A stretch of 64,000 nucleotides of DNA from Hippea jasoniae. GTDB lineage: Bacteria; Campylobacterota_A; Desulfurellia; Desulfurellales; Hippeaceae. The stretch is from NCBI RefSeq assembly GCF_000744435.1, contig NZ_JQLX01000015.1, positions 62,001 to 126,000 on the forward strand, given 5' to 3'. The notes beneath the pieces are model-generated. The model worked only from the letters and a program-made list of their open reading frames with translations. It was not told the origin of the DNA and ran no database searches. The stretch's first letter is position 1; every line of letters begins with the position of its first letter. Positions 39,476 to 48,332 of the stretch are shown here, in pieces. The translations under genes and the position numbers were made by a program.

Positions 39476-40735
39476 ATGAGAATCGTAATAGTGGGAAATT
39501 CGGTAGCCGCAATAAATGCCATAGAGGCTATTAGAGAAAAGGATAAGATTTCATCCATAACTGTTATATCGGATGAGAACTACAGAGCTTATTCCCATCC
39601 ACTGCTACCCAATTTAGTTATTGGAGAGGTTTCAAGATCAGAGGAGCGATTTTACTACAGGCGACAGAAGTTTTATGAAGAATTTAAGGTAGAAACGATT
39701 CTGGGCAAAAGGGTTGTAAAGATTCTACCCAAACAAAAGGCTGTTAAACTTGATAATGCACAGAAGATAGAGTACGACAAACTGTTGCTTGCTGTTGGTG
39801 GCAATCCGGTTAAGCCACCGATAGACGGGCTTGAGCTTGAAGGTGTTCATACACTTACAAATATCAAAGCTGCAGATAAGCTTAGAAAAGATTTGAAGAA
39901 TATTAATAGGGTTGTTGTGGTAGGAGCTGGCCTTATAGGCAGTAAAATAGCAGAGAAACTTGCCAAAAAAGGTAAAAAGGTTGTGCTTGTTGAGCTTGCA
40001 AGAAGGGTTTTGTTTCCTGTCCTGGATGATGAGGCAGCTAACTTGATCCATAAAGAACTTAAAAAATTAGGCGTTGAGCTTATTTTAAACGACTCTGTTG
40101 TTGCTGTTGATGGCGACAAAAGGGTTAAAAGCGTAAAACTAAAAAGTGGTAAAACCATAGATGCCGATGGATGTATTGTAGCCGTTGGTGTTGCACCCAA
40201 TGCCCAGCTTGCAAAGGATGCAAACCTTGAGGTGAATAGGGGTGTGGTTGTAAACGACTTTATGCAAACAAGCAATGAGGATATCTTTGCAGCAGGAGAT
40301 GTTGCCGAAGCCTATGACCTTGTTTTGGGTCAGAAAAGACCGATACCTATTTTGCCGCTTGCAGCTGCTCAGGGCAGGATAGCAGGATTGAACATGCTTT
40401 CTTTGGGTGTAAAGTATCGGGGTGGCTTTGCTTCGAATTCTATCTCGATTGGAGACGTAAGCTTTATCTCTATGGGTATAGTTGACTCAGATGAGCTTGA
40501 GGTATTGAAAATTAAAAAAGATGGAGAGTATAGAAAATTCTTAATAGATGAAGACAACAGACTAAAGGGTATGATTCTTGTTGGTAATATCGAAAAGGCG
40601 GGAATGTTTCACTGGATGATTAAAAATAGATTCGATGTTTCCTGGATTAAGGATACCTTTTTGAATAGCGATTTTGGATGGAAGTATTTTAATAAAGCCT
40701 TCAGGGTTCTAAGGCTGGATAGAAAAATAAAGTAG
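39476..40735 (+). CDS. FAD-dependent pyridine nucleotide-disulfide family oxidoreductase
   Basis: Flavoprotein of 419 residues from the ATG at 39476 (AGGGG 6 nt upstream). It starts with the FAD loop IVIVGNSVAAINAIEAI, contains the NAD(P)-binding VVVVGAGLIGSKIAEKL and the second FAD motif DIFAAGDVAEA. It resembles NirB/NADH-oxidase-like reductases. In this operon it presumably supplies electrons from NAD(P)H, replacing the usual GltD small subunit. Confidence 0.83.
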   Translation: MRIVIVGNSVAAINAIEAIREKDKISSITVISDENYRAYSHPLLPNLVIGEVSRSEERFYYRRQKFYEEFKVETILGKRVVKILPKQKAVKLDNAQKIEYDKLLLAVGGNPVKPPIDGLELEGVHTLTNIKAADKLRKDLKNINRVVVVGAGLIGSKIAEKLAKKGKKVVLVELARRVLFPVLDDEAANLIHKELKKLGVELILNDSVVAVDGDKRVKSVKLKSGKTIDADGCIVAVGVAPNAQLAKDANLEVNRGVVVNDFMQTSNEDIFAAGDVAEAYDLVLGQKRPIPILPLAAAQGRIAGLNMLSLGVKYRGGFASNSISIGDVSFISMGIVDSDELEVLKIKKDGEYRKFLIDEDNRLKGMILVGNIEKAGMFHWMIKNRFDVSWIKDTFLNSDFGWKYFNKAFRVLRLDRKIK

Positions 40736-40747
40736 CGGGTGGTTGAT

Positions 40748-41875
40748 ATGGAACTTGTTAAGGATATATCGGGTTGTGGTATAGCGGGCTATATCAATAC
40801 CGACGGAGAAAGGATCTCTGGTAAAGATATTGTTGATGCAATAACACTTATGAGGGATAGAGGAAACGGTCTTGGTGCAGGATTTGCAGCGTATGGAATC
40901 TATCCTGACTTTAAAGAGTTTTACGCTTTACACATAATGTATGATGATGAGATAGCAAGGAAAAACACAGAGGAGTATTTAGAGCGGAAGGTGCATATAG
41001 AGCAGCATGGAGGTATGCCCACAAGACCCATAAAAAAGAAAAGACCCATGTTTTTCGTATATTTTGTTCAGCCAAGGGAGCAGAGCACCAAAGCAGAGAG
41101 TGAGGAGTTCAGGCTTGAGGAGGCTGATGAGTTTATATTTAAGCTTGTAATGTTTATAAATGAAAATATAGATGGTGCCTTTGTTATCTCAAGTGGTAGA
41201 AATATGGGTGTGTTTAAAGGTGTAGGTTTTCCTGATGAGATAGCCAACTTTTTCAGGGTGGATGAATATAAGGCTTTCTGCTGGACTGCGCATAACAGGT
41301 TTCCAACCAATACGCCCGGCTGGTGGGGTGGAGCTCATCCGTTTTCACTGCTTGGCTTTAGCGTTGTGCATAACGGTGAGATTTCATCATACGGAGCTAA
41401 TAAGCGATACCTTGAGATGTTTGGATATAAGTGTACTCAAAAAACCGATACAGAGGTTGTGGCATATCTATTGGATCTGCTTGTTAGAAAGCACAATCTA
41501 CCGTTGAATATTGTTGCCAAGATCTTTGCACCGCCGCTGTGGAGTGAGATTGAATTGATGGATGAAGAAGAAAAAGAGCTCTACAAAACCTTAAGAATGG
41601 TTTATGGCGGTGCAATGCTCAACGGACCGTTTTCTATTATTGTGGGTTTTAAGGGTGGTATGTTTGGTTTAAACGATAGAATAAAATTAAGACCGCTTGT
41701 TGTGGCAAAAAAAGGCTCAAGTGTGTATATGGCTAGTGAGGAGTCAGCAATCAGGTTTGTTGCACGGGATCTTGATGAGATCTATATGCCAAAGGCTGGA
41801 GAGCCAGTGATAGCTATGTTAACGGATGAGGCCTACGAAAAGGTTTACGGCAGTAAGGAGAGGAGCTATGTATGA
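40748..41875 (+). CDS. glutamate synthase glutaminase subunit (class II amidotransferase)
   Basis: Stand-alone amidotransferase domain of 375 residues. The start at 40748 (GGGTGG 5 nt upstream) gives MELVKDISG before CGIAGYI, so Cys10 would become the N-terminal nucleophile after removal of a 9-residue propeptide, as in other glutamate synthases. Further class II motifs are AHNRFPTNTPGWWGGAHPF and VVHNGEISSYG. It delivers ammonia from glutamine to the FMN subunit. It overlaps the next subunit gene by 8 nt. Confidence 0.88.
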   Translation: MELVKDISGCGIAGYINTDGERISGKDIVDAITLMRDRGNGLGAGFAAYGIYPDFKEFYALHIMYDDEIARKNTEEYLERKVHIEQHGGMPTRPIKKKRPMFFVYFVQPREQSTKAESEEFRLEEADEFIFKLVMFINENIDGAFVISSGRNMGVFKGVGFPDEIANFFRVDEYKAFCWTAHNRFPTNTPGWWGGAHPFSLLGFSVVHNGEISSYGANKRYLEMFGYKCTQKTDTEVVAYLLDLLVRKHNLPLNIVAKIFAPPLWSEIELMDEEEKELYKTLRMVYGGAMLNGPFSIIVGFKGGMFGLNDRIKLRPLVVAKKGSSVYMASEESAIRFVARDLDEIYMPKAGEPVIAMLTDEAYEKVYGSKERSYV

Positions 41876-42614
41876 AATTGATGCAAAGGGTGTTTACTAT
41901 AAAAATCTGAATGAAAAAATCAGGGAAGCAATCAAAAATCACCAAAAAGATATAGTGTTAAATGATGTTTGTGGTCAATATTATATAGGTTGCGGTCTTG
42001 ATGATAAGGATGTGAAGATAACGATAAACGGTGTGCCGGGTAACGACCTTGGTGCATTTATGAACGGCCCAACGATTATTGTTAATGACGATGCTCAAGA
42101 CGGTGTGGGCAATACGATGAACGGCGGAAGAATTGTTGTATACGGCAGCGCAGGTGATGTATTGGCATACAGCATGAGGGGTGGAAAGATCTTTGTTGAA
42201 AAGGATGTGGGCTACAGGGCATGCATACATATGAAAGCCTATAAGCAGATGAACCCCACTGTTGTAATCGGGGGTTGCTCTGGTGCGTTTATGGGTGAGT
42301 ATATGGCAGGTGGCACTTTGATTTTGCTTGGATTGACAAAGAAAAAAAACAAACCAATATCTGGAGTTTATCTTGCCACGGGCATGCACGGTGGTAAAAT
42401 ATTTATAAGAGGCGGCGTTGATAAGCATCTTTTGTGGAGTGAAGCTGTTGTAGTTGAGCCAGACGAGAGTGAGATGAAAAAAATAGCTTCAGAGGTTAAA
42501 GAATTTTGCAATTTGTTTAAAATTGATTATAATATGATTATGGAAGAGGAGTTCGTAAAAGTTGTGCCAAAATCGACACGACCTTACGGACATCTCTATA
42601 TTCCAGGGCCTTAA
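41868..42614 (+). CDS. glutamate synthase GXGXG-domain subunit
   Basis: Right-handed beta-helix domain (GXGXG) as a separate 248-residue protein. The repeats read GNDLGAFMNG, GVGNTMNGGRIVVYGSAGD and GGCSGAFMGEYMAGGTLILLG. In fused GltB this is the C-terminal structural domain. The ATG at 41868 follows GGAGAGGAG. Last protein gene of the operon; the 6S-like RNA begins within 10 nt after its stop. Confidence 0.9.
   Translation: MYEIDAKGVYYKNLNEKIREAIKNHQKDIVLNDVCGQYYIGCGLDDKDVKITINGVPGNDLGAFMNGPTIIVNDDAQDGVGNTMNGGRIVVYGSAGDVLAYSMRGGKIFVEKDVGYRACIHMKAYKQMNPTVVIGGCSGAFMGEYMAGGTLILLGLTKKKNKPISGVYLATGMHGGKIFIRGGVDKHLLWSEAVVVEPDESEMKKIASEVKEFCNLFKIDYNMIMEEEFVKVVPKSTRPYGHLYIPGP
42573..42602 (+). promoter_or_regulatory. 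possible promoter for the 6S-like RNA
   Basis: TCGACA (42573-42578), an 18-nt spacer and TATATT (42597-42602) lie inside the 3' end of the GXGXG subunit gene. A start point near 42609-42612 would fit an RNA beginning close to the outer stem at 42625. Confidence 0.4.
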
Positions 42615-42622
42615 GCCAATAA

Positions 42623-42807
42623 GACCCTGGGGCATGCGTGATGGGCTTTTTTCCTTAGAGCCAACACCTAACAATGGGGGGCTGGCTTGGGGTGCATAGC
42701 AGGCATGCCTCCGCCTCAGTGGGAGGACACACTGCTTGCACACCCAGGGCTCCCACCTATCGTTGTTAGGTTCTAGGAAGAAGATCACACACGGTGTCCC
42801 CGGGGTT
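42623..42807 (+). ncRNA. ssrS: 6S RNA candidate
   Basis: A GC-rich, non-coding rod of about 183 nt in an AT-rich genome. Paired segments from outside in: 42625-42632 with 42798-42805 (8 bp, one G-U); 42636-42642 with 42784-42790 (one mismatch); 42652-42659 with 42772-42778 (one bulge); 42666-42674 with 42763-42771 (9 bp); then GGGTG/CACCC and AGCAG/CTGCT segments (about 42690-42701 with 42732-42745), and an apical CCTCC/GGAGG hairpin near 42708-42726. Length, rod shape and location directly upstream of a 5-formyltetrahydrofolate cyclo-ligase gene match 6S RNA, which inhibits RNA polymerase. I see no SRP or tmRNA signature. Confidence 0.7.
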
Positions 42808-42845
42808 TTAATAAATAAATTTTGCCTCTGGCAAAGAGGACAGCG

Positions 42846-43397
42846 TTGGATAAAAAACAAAAAAGAGCCGCCCTTTTAAAGAAGAGGGGGGCATTAAATA
42901 GATCGTTTATTAAACATAAAAGCCTCATAATATCCAGAAAAGTTTTTGATTTATTAAAGAAAAGTTCTTGTATTGCCTCTTTTTCTGCCTACAACAACGA
43001 GCCAGACCCCAATCTTTTTTTTGATTTTTCCTCTCTGTGTTTTCCAAAAATTATATCAAAGGGTTATATGGAATTTTACAAAGGTGTATTGAAGAGGTCT
43101 TCAAAAGGCATTCTTGAACCTTTTGCTTTCAAAAGAAGGGTTTTGAGAAAAGAGATTGATGCTGTAGTTGTGCCAGCTGTTGGATTTGACTATAGGGGCT
43201 ATAGGCTGGGTTACGGTGGTGGATATTACGACAGATTTTTGAAGGGTTTAAGGGTTTTTAAGGTTGGTGTTGCATTCGATTGCTGTATTGAGAAGAGTTT
43301 TTTAAAAAAACCTCATGATGTGCCTGTTGATGTGATTATAAGTGAAAGAAGGACAATATATTGTAAATTAAGGAGAAGGGAAAATGGGAACAGTTGA
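42846..43397 (+). CDS. 5-formyltetrahydrofolate cyclo-ligase
   Basis: YgfA-type enzyme of 183 residues converting 5-formyl-THF to 5,10-methenyl-THF. The N-terminal basic RAALLKKRGALN, the middle VVPAVGFDYRGYRLGYGGGYYDRFL and the late AFDCCIE segment are typical. The TTG at 42846 is taken as start because AGAGGA ends 5 nt upstream; an earlier TTG (42822) lacks a site. In many proteobacteria this gene lies just after 6S RNA, as here. Overlaps rny by 14 nt. Confidence 0.88.
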   Translation: MDKKQKRAALLKKRGALNRSFIKHKSLIISRKVFDLLKKSSCIASFSAYNNEPDPNLFFDFSSLCFPKIISKGYMEFYKGVLKRSSKGILEPFAFKRRVLRKEIDAVVVPAVGFDYRGYRLGYGGGYYDRFLKGLRVFKVGVAFDCCIEKSFLKKPHDVPVDVIISERRTIYCKLRRRENGNS

Positions 43398-44946
43398 AGT
43401 TGTATTGATAGTTGTATTGTCTGTTATGTTAGGAGCTTTAGTTGGTATATTCGGTTACCATCAGTTTTTTGTTAAGAAAAAAGAGTATGCCAGGCAGAAA
43501 GCTGAGGATATCATCAAAGATGCTGAAAAGGAAAAGGAAAATATTATTAAGGCTGCCCAGATCGAGGCTAAAGAGTTTTTGATCAAGGCAAGGAATGAGA
43601 TTGAGGCAGAAGAAAGAGAATCTAAAAAAGAACTGCAGAAGTGGGAAAAAAGGCTTCAGGCAAAAGAGAATAACTTAGAAAAAAGACAGGCATATCTTGA
43701 TGAAAAAGTGGAGCTGATCAATAAGAAACAGGAAGATATAGCAGCCATAGAAAAAGAGCTTGAAACAAAGATGCAGCAGGTTGATGAGCTGATTAGAAAG
43801 CAGGAGGAAAAACTTGAGCAGATAAGCGGCATGACAAAGCAGCAGGCTAAAGATGAACTTGTAAAAAGTATTGAAGAGGAGGCAAAAAGAGAGGCAGCTG
43901 GTAAGATTAAGAAAATCGAAGAGGAACTCAAAAGCGAGGCAAGAAGACTGTCTCAGGATATTATAACAACGGCCATGGAAAAAATCGCAAGCAGCTATGT
44001 TGCAGAAAGGACTGTTGCCACCGTAACCCTGCCAAATGATGAGATGAAGGGAAGGATAATCGGTAGAGAAGGTAGAAATATTAGATCTTTTGAGAAGGAA
44101 ACAGGCACAGATTTAATAATCGATGATACACCAGAGGTTGTTGTAATCTCAAGCTTTAACCCGCTAAGGCGAGAAATAGCCCGCATAGCGTTGGAGAGGT
44201 TGGTCAGTGATGGCAGGATCCATCCAGCAAGGATAGAGGAAACCGTTGAGAGTGTTAAACAGGAACTGTATCAAGAGGCAGAAGAAGAGGCTAAAAAGGT
44301 TGTATTTGATTTAGATATAGGTAATCTGCATCCAGAGCTTATAAAGTATTTAGGTTTGTTGAAGTACAGAACAAGCTATACTCAAAATGTTCTTGCCCAC
44401 TCTGTGGAGGTGGCGTATTTAAGCGGATTGATGGCTGCAGAGCTGGGATTGGATGTGAAACTGGCAAAGAGGGCGGGCCTGTTGCACGATATAGGAAAAG
44501 CACTGGATCAAGAGGTGGAAGGCTCTCATACAAAACTTGGCGCAGATTTAGCCAAGAAATACGGCGAAAATGAATATGTGATCAATGCTATTATGTCCCA
44601 TCATGGTGAGATTGAACCCAACTGTCCAGAAAGCGTTCTTGTTTCAATTGCAGATACCCTATCTGCTGCAAGACCTGGCGCAAGAAGGGAGAGGTTAGAA
44701 AGCTATATACAAAGGCTTGAGGAGCTTGAGGGTATTGCAAAATCCAAAGAGGGTGTTAAAGAGGCATACGCTATTCAGGCAGGTAGAGAGCTCAGGGTTA
44801 TTGTTGAACCCACAATGCTTGACGATGACAAAAGCTTTATGCTTGCAAGGGATATTGTTAAGGATATAACAGAAAAGATTACATACACAGGTCAGGTAAA
44901 GGTTGTCGTTATAAGGGAAAACAGGGCGATTGAGTATGCAAATTAG
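43384..44946 (+). CDS. rny: ribonuclease Y
   Basis: Membrane-anchored endoribonuclease of 520 residues that starts mRNA decay. N-terminal membrane segment (about 4-24), a long coiled coil (about 30-200), a KH RNA-binding domain with GRIIGREGRNIRSFE (about 220-234) and an HD domain with LLHDIGKALD (about 366) and a later SHHGE. Its GTP-free normal length fits. Followed by ymdB, a frequent rny neighbour. Confidence 0.95.
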   Translation: MGTVEVVLIVVLSVMLGALVGIFGYHQFFVKKKEYARQKAEDIIKDAEKEKENIIKAAQIEAKEFLIKARNEIEAEERESKKELQKWEKRLQAKENNLEKRQAYLDEKVELINKKQEDIAAIEKELETKMQQVDELIRKQEEKLEQISGMTKQQAKDELVKSIEEEAKREAAGKIKKIEEELKSEARRLSQDIITTAMEKIASSYVAERTVATVTLPNDEMKGRIIGREGRNIRSFEKETGTDLIIDDTPEVVVISSFNPLRREIARIALERLVSDGRIHPARIEETVESVKQELYQEAEEEAKKVVFDLDIGNLHPELIKYLGLLKYRTSYTQNVLAHSVEVAYLSGLMAAELGLDVKLAKRAGLLHDIGKALDQEVEGSHTKLGADLAKKYGENEYVINAIMSHHGEIEPNCPESVLVSIADTLSAARPGARRERLESYIQRLEELEGIAKSKEGVKEAYAIQAGRELRVIVEPTMLDDDKSFMLARDIVKDITEKITYTGQVKVVVIRENRAIEYAN

Positions 44947-45724
44947 CATGCTTTTTATAGGCGATATTGTAGGAAAGTATGGCAGAAAAGCATTTAAAGC
45001 CCTCATAGAGCAGACGAAAGCCTCTGTGGGGGCTGATTTTGTTGTTGTAAATGGCGAAAACGCTGCCGATGGTTTTGGTATTACCCCAAAAATTTATCGT
45101 GAAATCGAAAAGTACGCCGATGTTATCACCATGGGCAACCATACATGGGATAGGGATGATATACTGCCAGAAATCGACAATATGGTTAAGCTTATAAGAC
45201 CCATCAATTTCTGCTGCAATGTGCCGGGTGTTGGTTTTAAGGTGGTTGATATTAAAGGCGCTAAGGTGCTTGTTGCCAATGCAATTGGTAGAATATTTAT
45301 GAATCCAAGTGAGAATCCGTTTTTCAGGCTGAAGATGCTTGCAGAGGAGTTTAATGATATAAAAATCAAAATCGTCGATTTCCATGCAGAGGCAACAAGT
45401 GAAAAAGAGGCGCTTGGATGGTATCTTGACGGTGTTTATTCTGCCGTTGTTGGCACACACACCCATGTTCAAACAGCAGATGAGAGGATTTTACCCAAAG
45501 GATGCGCCTATATTAGCGATGCGGGAATGACAGGTTGTCATGATGGTGTGTTGGGGTTTTCTTATGAAGAGCCTGTTGAGCGATTTTTAACGGGTTTAAA
45601 CAACAGACTAAAGGTTTGCAAAACAAATCTTAAAATGCAGGGTGTGGTTGTAAGATTTGATACTCAAACGGGTAAGGCTACAGAGATTTTCAGGGTTAGT
45701 GTTGACTTCAACGATCAAAATTAA
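44936..45724 (+). CDS. ymdB: YmdB-family metallophosphoesterase
   Basis: Calcineurin-like phosphoesterase of about 262 residues. Metal motifs: FIGDIVGKYGR, NGENAADG, GNHTWDRD, DFHAEATSEKEALGW and VGTHTHVQTAD. Characterised relatives in Bacillus hydrolyse 2',3'-cyclic nucleotides and affect biofilm choice. The ATG at 44936 has AGGG 9 nt upstream and overlaps the rny end by 11 nt, so the two are probably co-expressed. Its 3' end overlaps the opposing prmC end by 17 nt. Confidence 0.9.
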   Translation: MQISMLFIGDIVGKYGRKAFKALIEQTKASVGADFVVVNGENAADGFGITPKIYREIEKYADVITMGNHTWDRDDILPEIDNMVKLIRPINFCCNVPGVGFKVVDIKGAKVLVANAIGRIFMNPSENPFFRLKMLAEEFNDIKIKIVDFHAEATSEKEALGWYLDGVYSAVVGTHTHVQTADERILPKGCAYISDAGMTGCHDGVLGFSYEEPVERFLTGLNNRLKVCKTNLKMQGVVVRFDTQTGKATEIFRVSVDFNDQN

Positions 45725-46511
45725 AAATAGCCACCCTTTCTATACCATTTAAATCCCTCTTTATAGTGATGCACTCTTTAAAACTCCTTACAAAATCGGA
45801 TTGATTGTAGCCAAGTTCAACTATTAAGTAATGAGTTTTGTTTTTTGCCTGCTCTATCAGTTCTTTTAAAAATTGATTGGGGTTTTTATCGATTAAGGCT
45901 AACCGTGGCTCAAACTTAACATCTTTTGATAATTTCTCATATTCCTGTTTTGTAATGTATGGAGGGTTTGAAACAACAATATCGGCTCTTTTTATCGCTG
46001 TTAGTTTATCGCCTACAGCAAAAGAAACCTTTGCCTCTAATCTGTTTTTGTTGATTTTTGCCACATCAATTGCATCTTTTGAAATATCCAGACCGATTAC
46101 ATGAATACCAAGCAACCTTGAAAGTGTAATTGCTATACAACCACTGCCTGTACCAACATCAACTATGATGGGATTTGGCAGAGTCTTAGCTATTTTTATT
46201 GTTTCCTCAACCAATAATTCTGTTTCTGGCCGCGGAATAAGTACTCTTTCATCTACATAGAAATCAAAACCGTAAAATTCCTTATGCTTTGTTATGTAAG
46301 CCATCGGGTAGAATTTTTTTCTTTTTTCAATCAGATTAAATAGTTGTTTTTTCTGCTCATCTGTGAGCTTTATCTCTGGATAGGTTAAAAGTTTTACCTC
46401 ACTGATCGATAGAGCGATTTTTGTTATTATTAAAGCATCGATGTGGTATGTGGCTATATTGGCTTGTTTTAGCTGAGATATTGCAAACTGCAGTGCTTCT
46501 TTTGCAGTCAT
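45708..46511 (-). CDS. prmC: release factor glutamine methyltransferase
   Basis: SAM-dependent methyltransferase of 267 residues that methylates the GGQ glutamine of RF1/RF2. It has an N-terminal helical domain, the SAM loop VDVGTGSGCIAITL (about 120-133) and the catalytic NPPYI (about 182-186). Convergent with ymdB. It overlaps tilS by 4 nt; prfA is not in the window. Confidence 0.93.
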   Translation of the reverse strand: MTAKEALQFAISQLKQANIATYHIDALIITKIALSISEVKLLTYPEIKLTDEQKKQLFNLIEKRKKFYPMAYITKHKEFYGFDFYVDERVLIPRPETELLVEETIKIAKTLPNPIIVDVGTGSGCIAITLSRLLGIHVIGLDISKDAIDVAKINKNRLEAKVSFAVGDKLTAIKRADIVVSNPPYITKQEYEKLSKDVKFEPRLALIDKNPNQFLKELIEQAKNKTHYLIVELGYNQSDFVRSFKECITIKRDLNGIERVAIFNFDR

Positions 46512-47479
46512 AGCTTTTTTATTTTTACAACACCGTCTTTGGTCGATGCAGTTAAGAGTTTTCTTAGATGTACGGTTTTGTGTCTAAATACAACCTCATC
46601 AACGATTCTATTTATATTTATGCTGCTTAAGGAGTAGTGGTTGTTTAGGAGTTTTTTTATCGCTTCTTTAATTATTGAGCCAATAAGTGCGGGATTTTTT
46701 ATATTTTTTACATCAATCAAGCAGTAATCGCTATAAAACCTTACATGTTTAGCAATGTTTATGGTTGTTAGCTCATCAATAATTTTTGCCTGCGAAAGCA
46801 TAACAAGATAGTTGTTAAAAATCGTATCTACAAGGTTGGGGTTAAAGGTTTTTAGTTGCTCTATCAACTCATGCCTGATCCTGTTTCTTGTGTATTTTGT
46901 ATCAAAGTTGCTGCTGTCTATAACAAATTTTATGTTATTTTGTTTTAAATATTCAACAATCTCATTTTTTGAGAAAGTTAGAATCGGTCTAATGAAAATG
47001 GAATATCTGGGTTTTAGTGATGTTAAACCCTCAATGGTGGCACCACGCAACAGATTCATAAAAAATGTTTCAACAAGGTCGTCTTTTGTATGCCCCGTTG
47101 CTATTCTATCAAGCTTTAGCTTCTTTTTTGCCTCTTTGAAAAATTCATATCTTTTTTTTCTTGCTGCCTCCTCTGTAGATAACTTATTTAGGCGTGCAAA
47201 CTCGCCAACATCAAAACTGCCAGCCAAAAATTCTATATTAAGTGAATTTGCAAGATCTTCAACAAAATTTGCCTCTGCATAGGCCTCTTTTCTCAATCTG
47301 TGGTTGAAATGCAAAACAGCCAATTCTATTTTGTAGTTTTCTTTTATGGCGTTGAGTAGATTTAACAAAAATACAGAATCTGGACCTCCAGATACGGCTA
47401 CCCCTATCCTTTCACAACAGGATATAAGCTTAAACTTATCTATGAATTGATTTAGCCTCTTTAAGAATGCCTTTTTCAT
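46508..47479 (-). CDS. tilS: tRNA(Ile)-lysidine synthase
   Basis: N-type ATP pyrophosphatase of 323 residues that puts lysine on C34 of the AUA-reading tRNA-Ile. The PP-loop is VAVSGGPDSVFLL (about 27-39), then LHFNHRLR and GHTKDDLVET. The C-terminal substrate-binding domain is short compared with E. coli TilS (432 residues), which is common. Overlaps both neighbours. Confidence 0.93.
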   Translation of the reverse strand: MKKAFLKRLNQFIDKFKLISCCERIGVAVSGGPDSVFLLNLLNAIKENYKIELAVLHFNHRLRKEAYAEANFVEDLANSLNIEFLAGSFDVGEFARLNKLSTEEAARKKRYEFFKEAKKKLKLDRIATGHTKDDLVETFFMNLLRGATIEGLTSLKPRYSIFIRPILTFSKNEIVEYLKQNNIKFVIDSSNFDTKYTRNRIRHELIEQLKTFNPNLVDTIFNNYLVMLSQAKIIDELTTINIAKHVRFYSDYCLIDVKNIKNPALIGSIIKEAIKKLLNNHYSLSSININRIVDEVVFRHKTVHLRKLLTASTKDGVVKIKKL

Positions 47480-48332
47480 TTAAGTAAAACAATCCTCCAA
47501 TTAAGCTTGCAGCAACACCCACAAAAAATACAGCCAAACTCAAACTCACAGCCTCGGTAGCGTTTAGATGAGCAAATCTAAAAAAATATATGAAAGAAAA
47601 CTCTCTAACACCTATGCCGTTAAATGAAATAGGAATAAAACTAATTAAAGTGATAATTGGTATAAAGGCAAAAAAGTAGGCGATATTTATATGATAGCCG
47701 AATCTGACTGCTACATAGATGTAAAGCCCTACAGAGATTAGCTGAACAACAAACGAAAGTATAAATACTGAAAAAAACTCTCTACTTTTGTGGAATATTA
47801 CGATATCTTTGTAAAAGTTTTGCACCTTTGTGTGTTTGATAAATTTAAGCAGAAAAACAGCAACAATGGCAGCGATACTAACAGATGCAATAGCTGCTGC
47901 AATCTTTAAGCCAAGCAGTTTTTCAGAGATAACAGCACTTGCAAAAGAAAGCAACAGCAAAGCCACAAGGCCGTTGTATCGCTCAAGAAAAATCGATGAT
48001 ATAGATTTCTGCCAGCCGATTTTTTTCGATAAAAGATAGGCTTTTAAAACATCACCACCAATAATGCCAGGCAGAAAAAGATTTGCGAACATCCCCATCA
48101 TGTAGAGTTTAAATAATGTCAACATATCAACCGTTTTACCTATCGATTTTATCACTTTAGACCACCTGATGCTGCTTATAAACTGAGCAAAAATCAAGAG
48201 CACAACCATAACGACAAAATGAAATATACCTATTTTTAACATCATCTTTTGTAGTTGAGAGATATCTATTTTTGTCAATATAAAGGCTATTAAGATGGCA
48301 CTTATTGATATTTTTATCAAAAGTTTTGCCAT
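47436..48332 (-). CDS. lysylphosphatidylglycerol synthase transmembrane-domain (flippase-like) protein
   Basis: Polytopic membrane protein of 298 residues, about eight segments, matching the UPF0104/MprF-type transmembrane domain: RWSKVIKSIGK, FANLFLPGIIGGDVLKAYLL, ERYNGLVALL and FIPISFNGIGVREFSFIYFF. The soluble aminoacyl transfer domain of MprF is absent. Such proteins are treated as lipid flippases or have no known role. The ATG at 48332 has GAGGAG 5 nt upstream. It lies directly after an EpmA-like LysRS paralogue gene. Confidence 0.8.
   Translation of the reverse strand: MAKLLIKISISAILIAFILTKIDISQLQKMMLKIGIFHFVVMVVLLIFAQFISSIRWSKVIKSIGKTVDMLTLFKLYMMGMFANLFLPGIIGGDVLKAYLLSKKIGWQKSISSIFLERYNGLVALLLLSFASAVISEKLLGLKIAAAIASVSIAAIVAVFLLKFIKHTKVQNFYKDIVIFHKSREFFSVFILSFVVQLISVGLYIYVAVRFGYHINIAYFFAFIPIITLISFIPISFNGIGVREFSFIYFFRFAHLNATEAVSLSLAVFFVGVAASLIGGLFYLNEKGILKEAKSIHR

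Noticed and set aside
42623-42807. SRP RNA, tmRNA or RNase P RNA as the identity of the structured RNA
   Set aside because: No GGAAGGAAGCAG-type SRP apical motif, no tRNA-like ends or tag frame, and too short for RNase P.
42821-42836. TTTGCC/GGCAAA inverted repeat after the 6S-like RNA as a terminator
   Set aside because: A weak 6-bp stem followed by GAGGACAG, with no T-run; it lies at the translation start of the folate cyclo-ligase gene.
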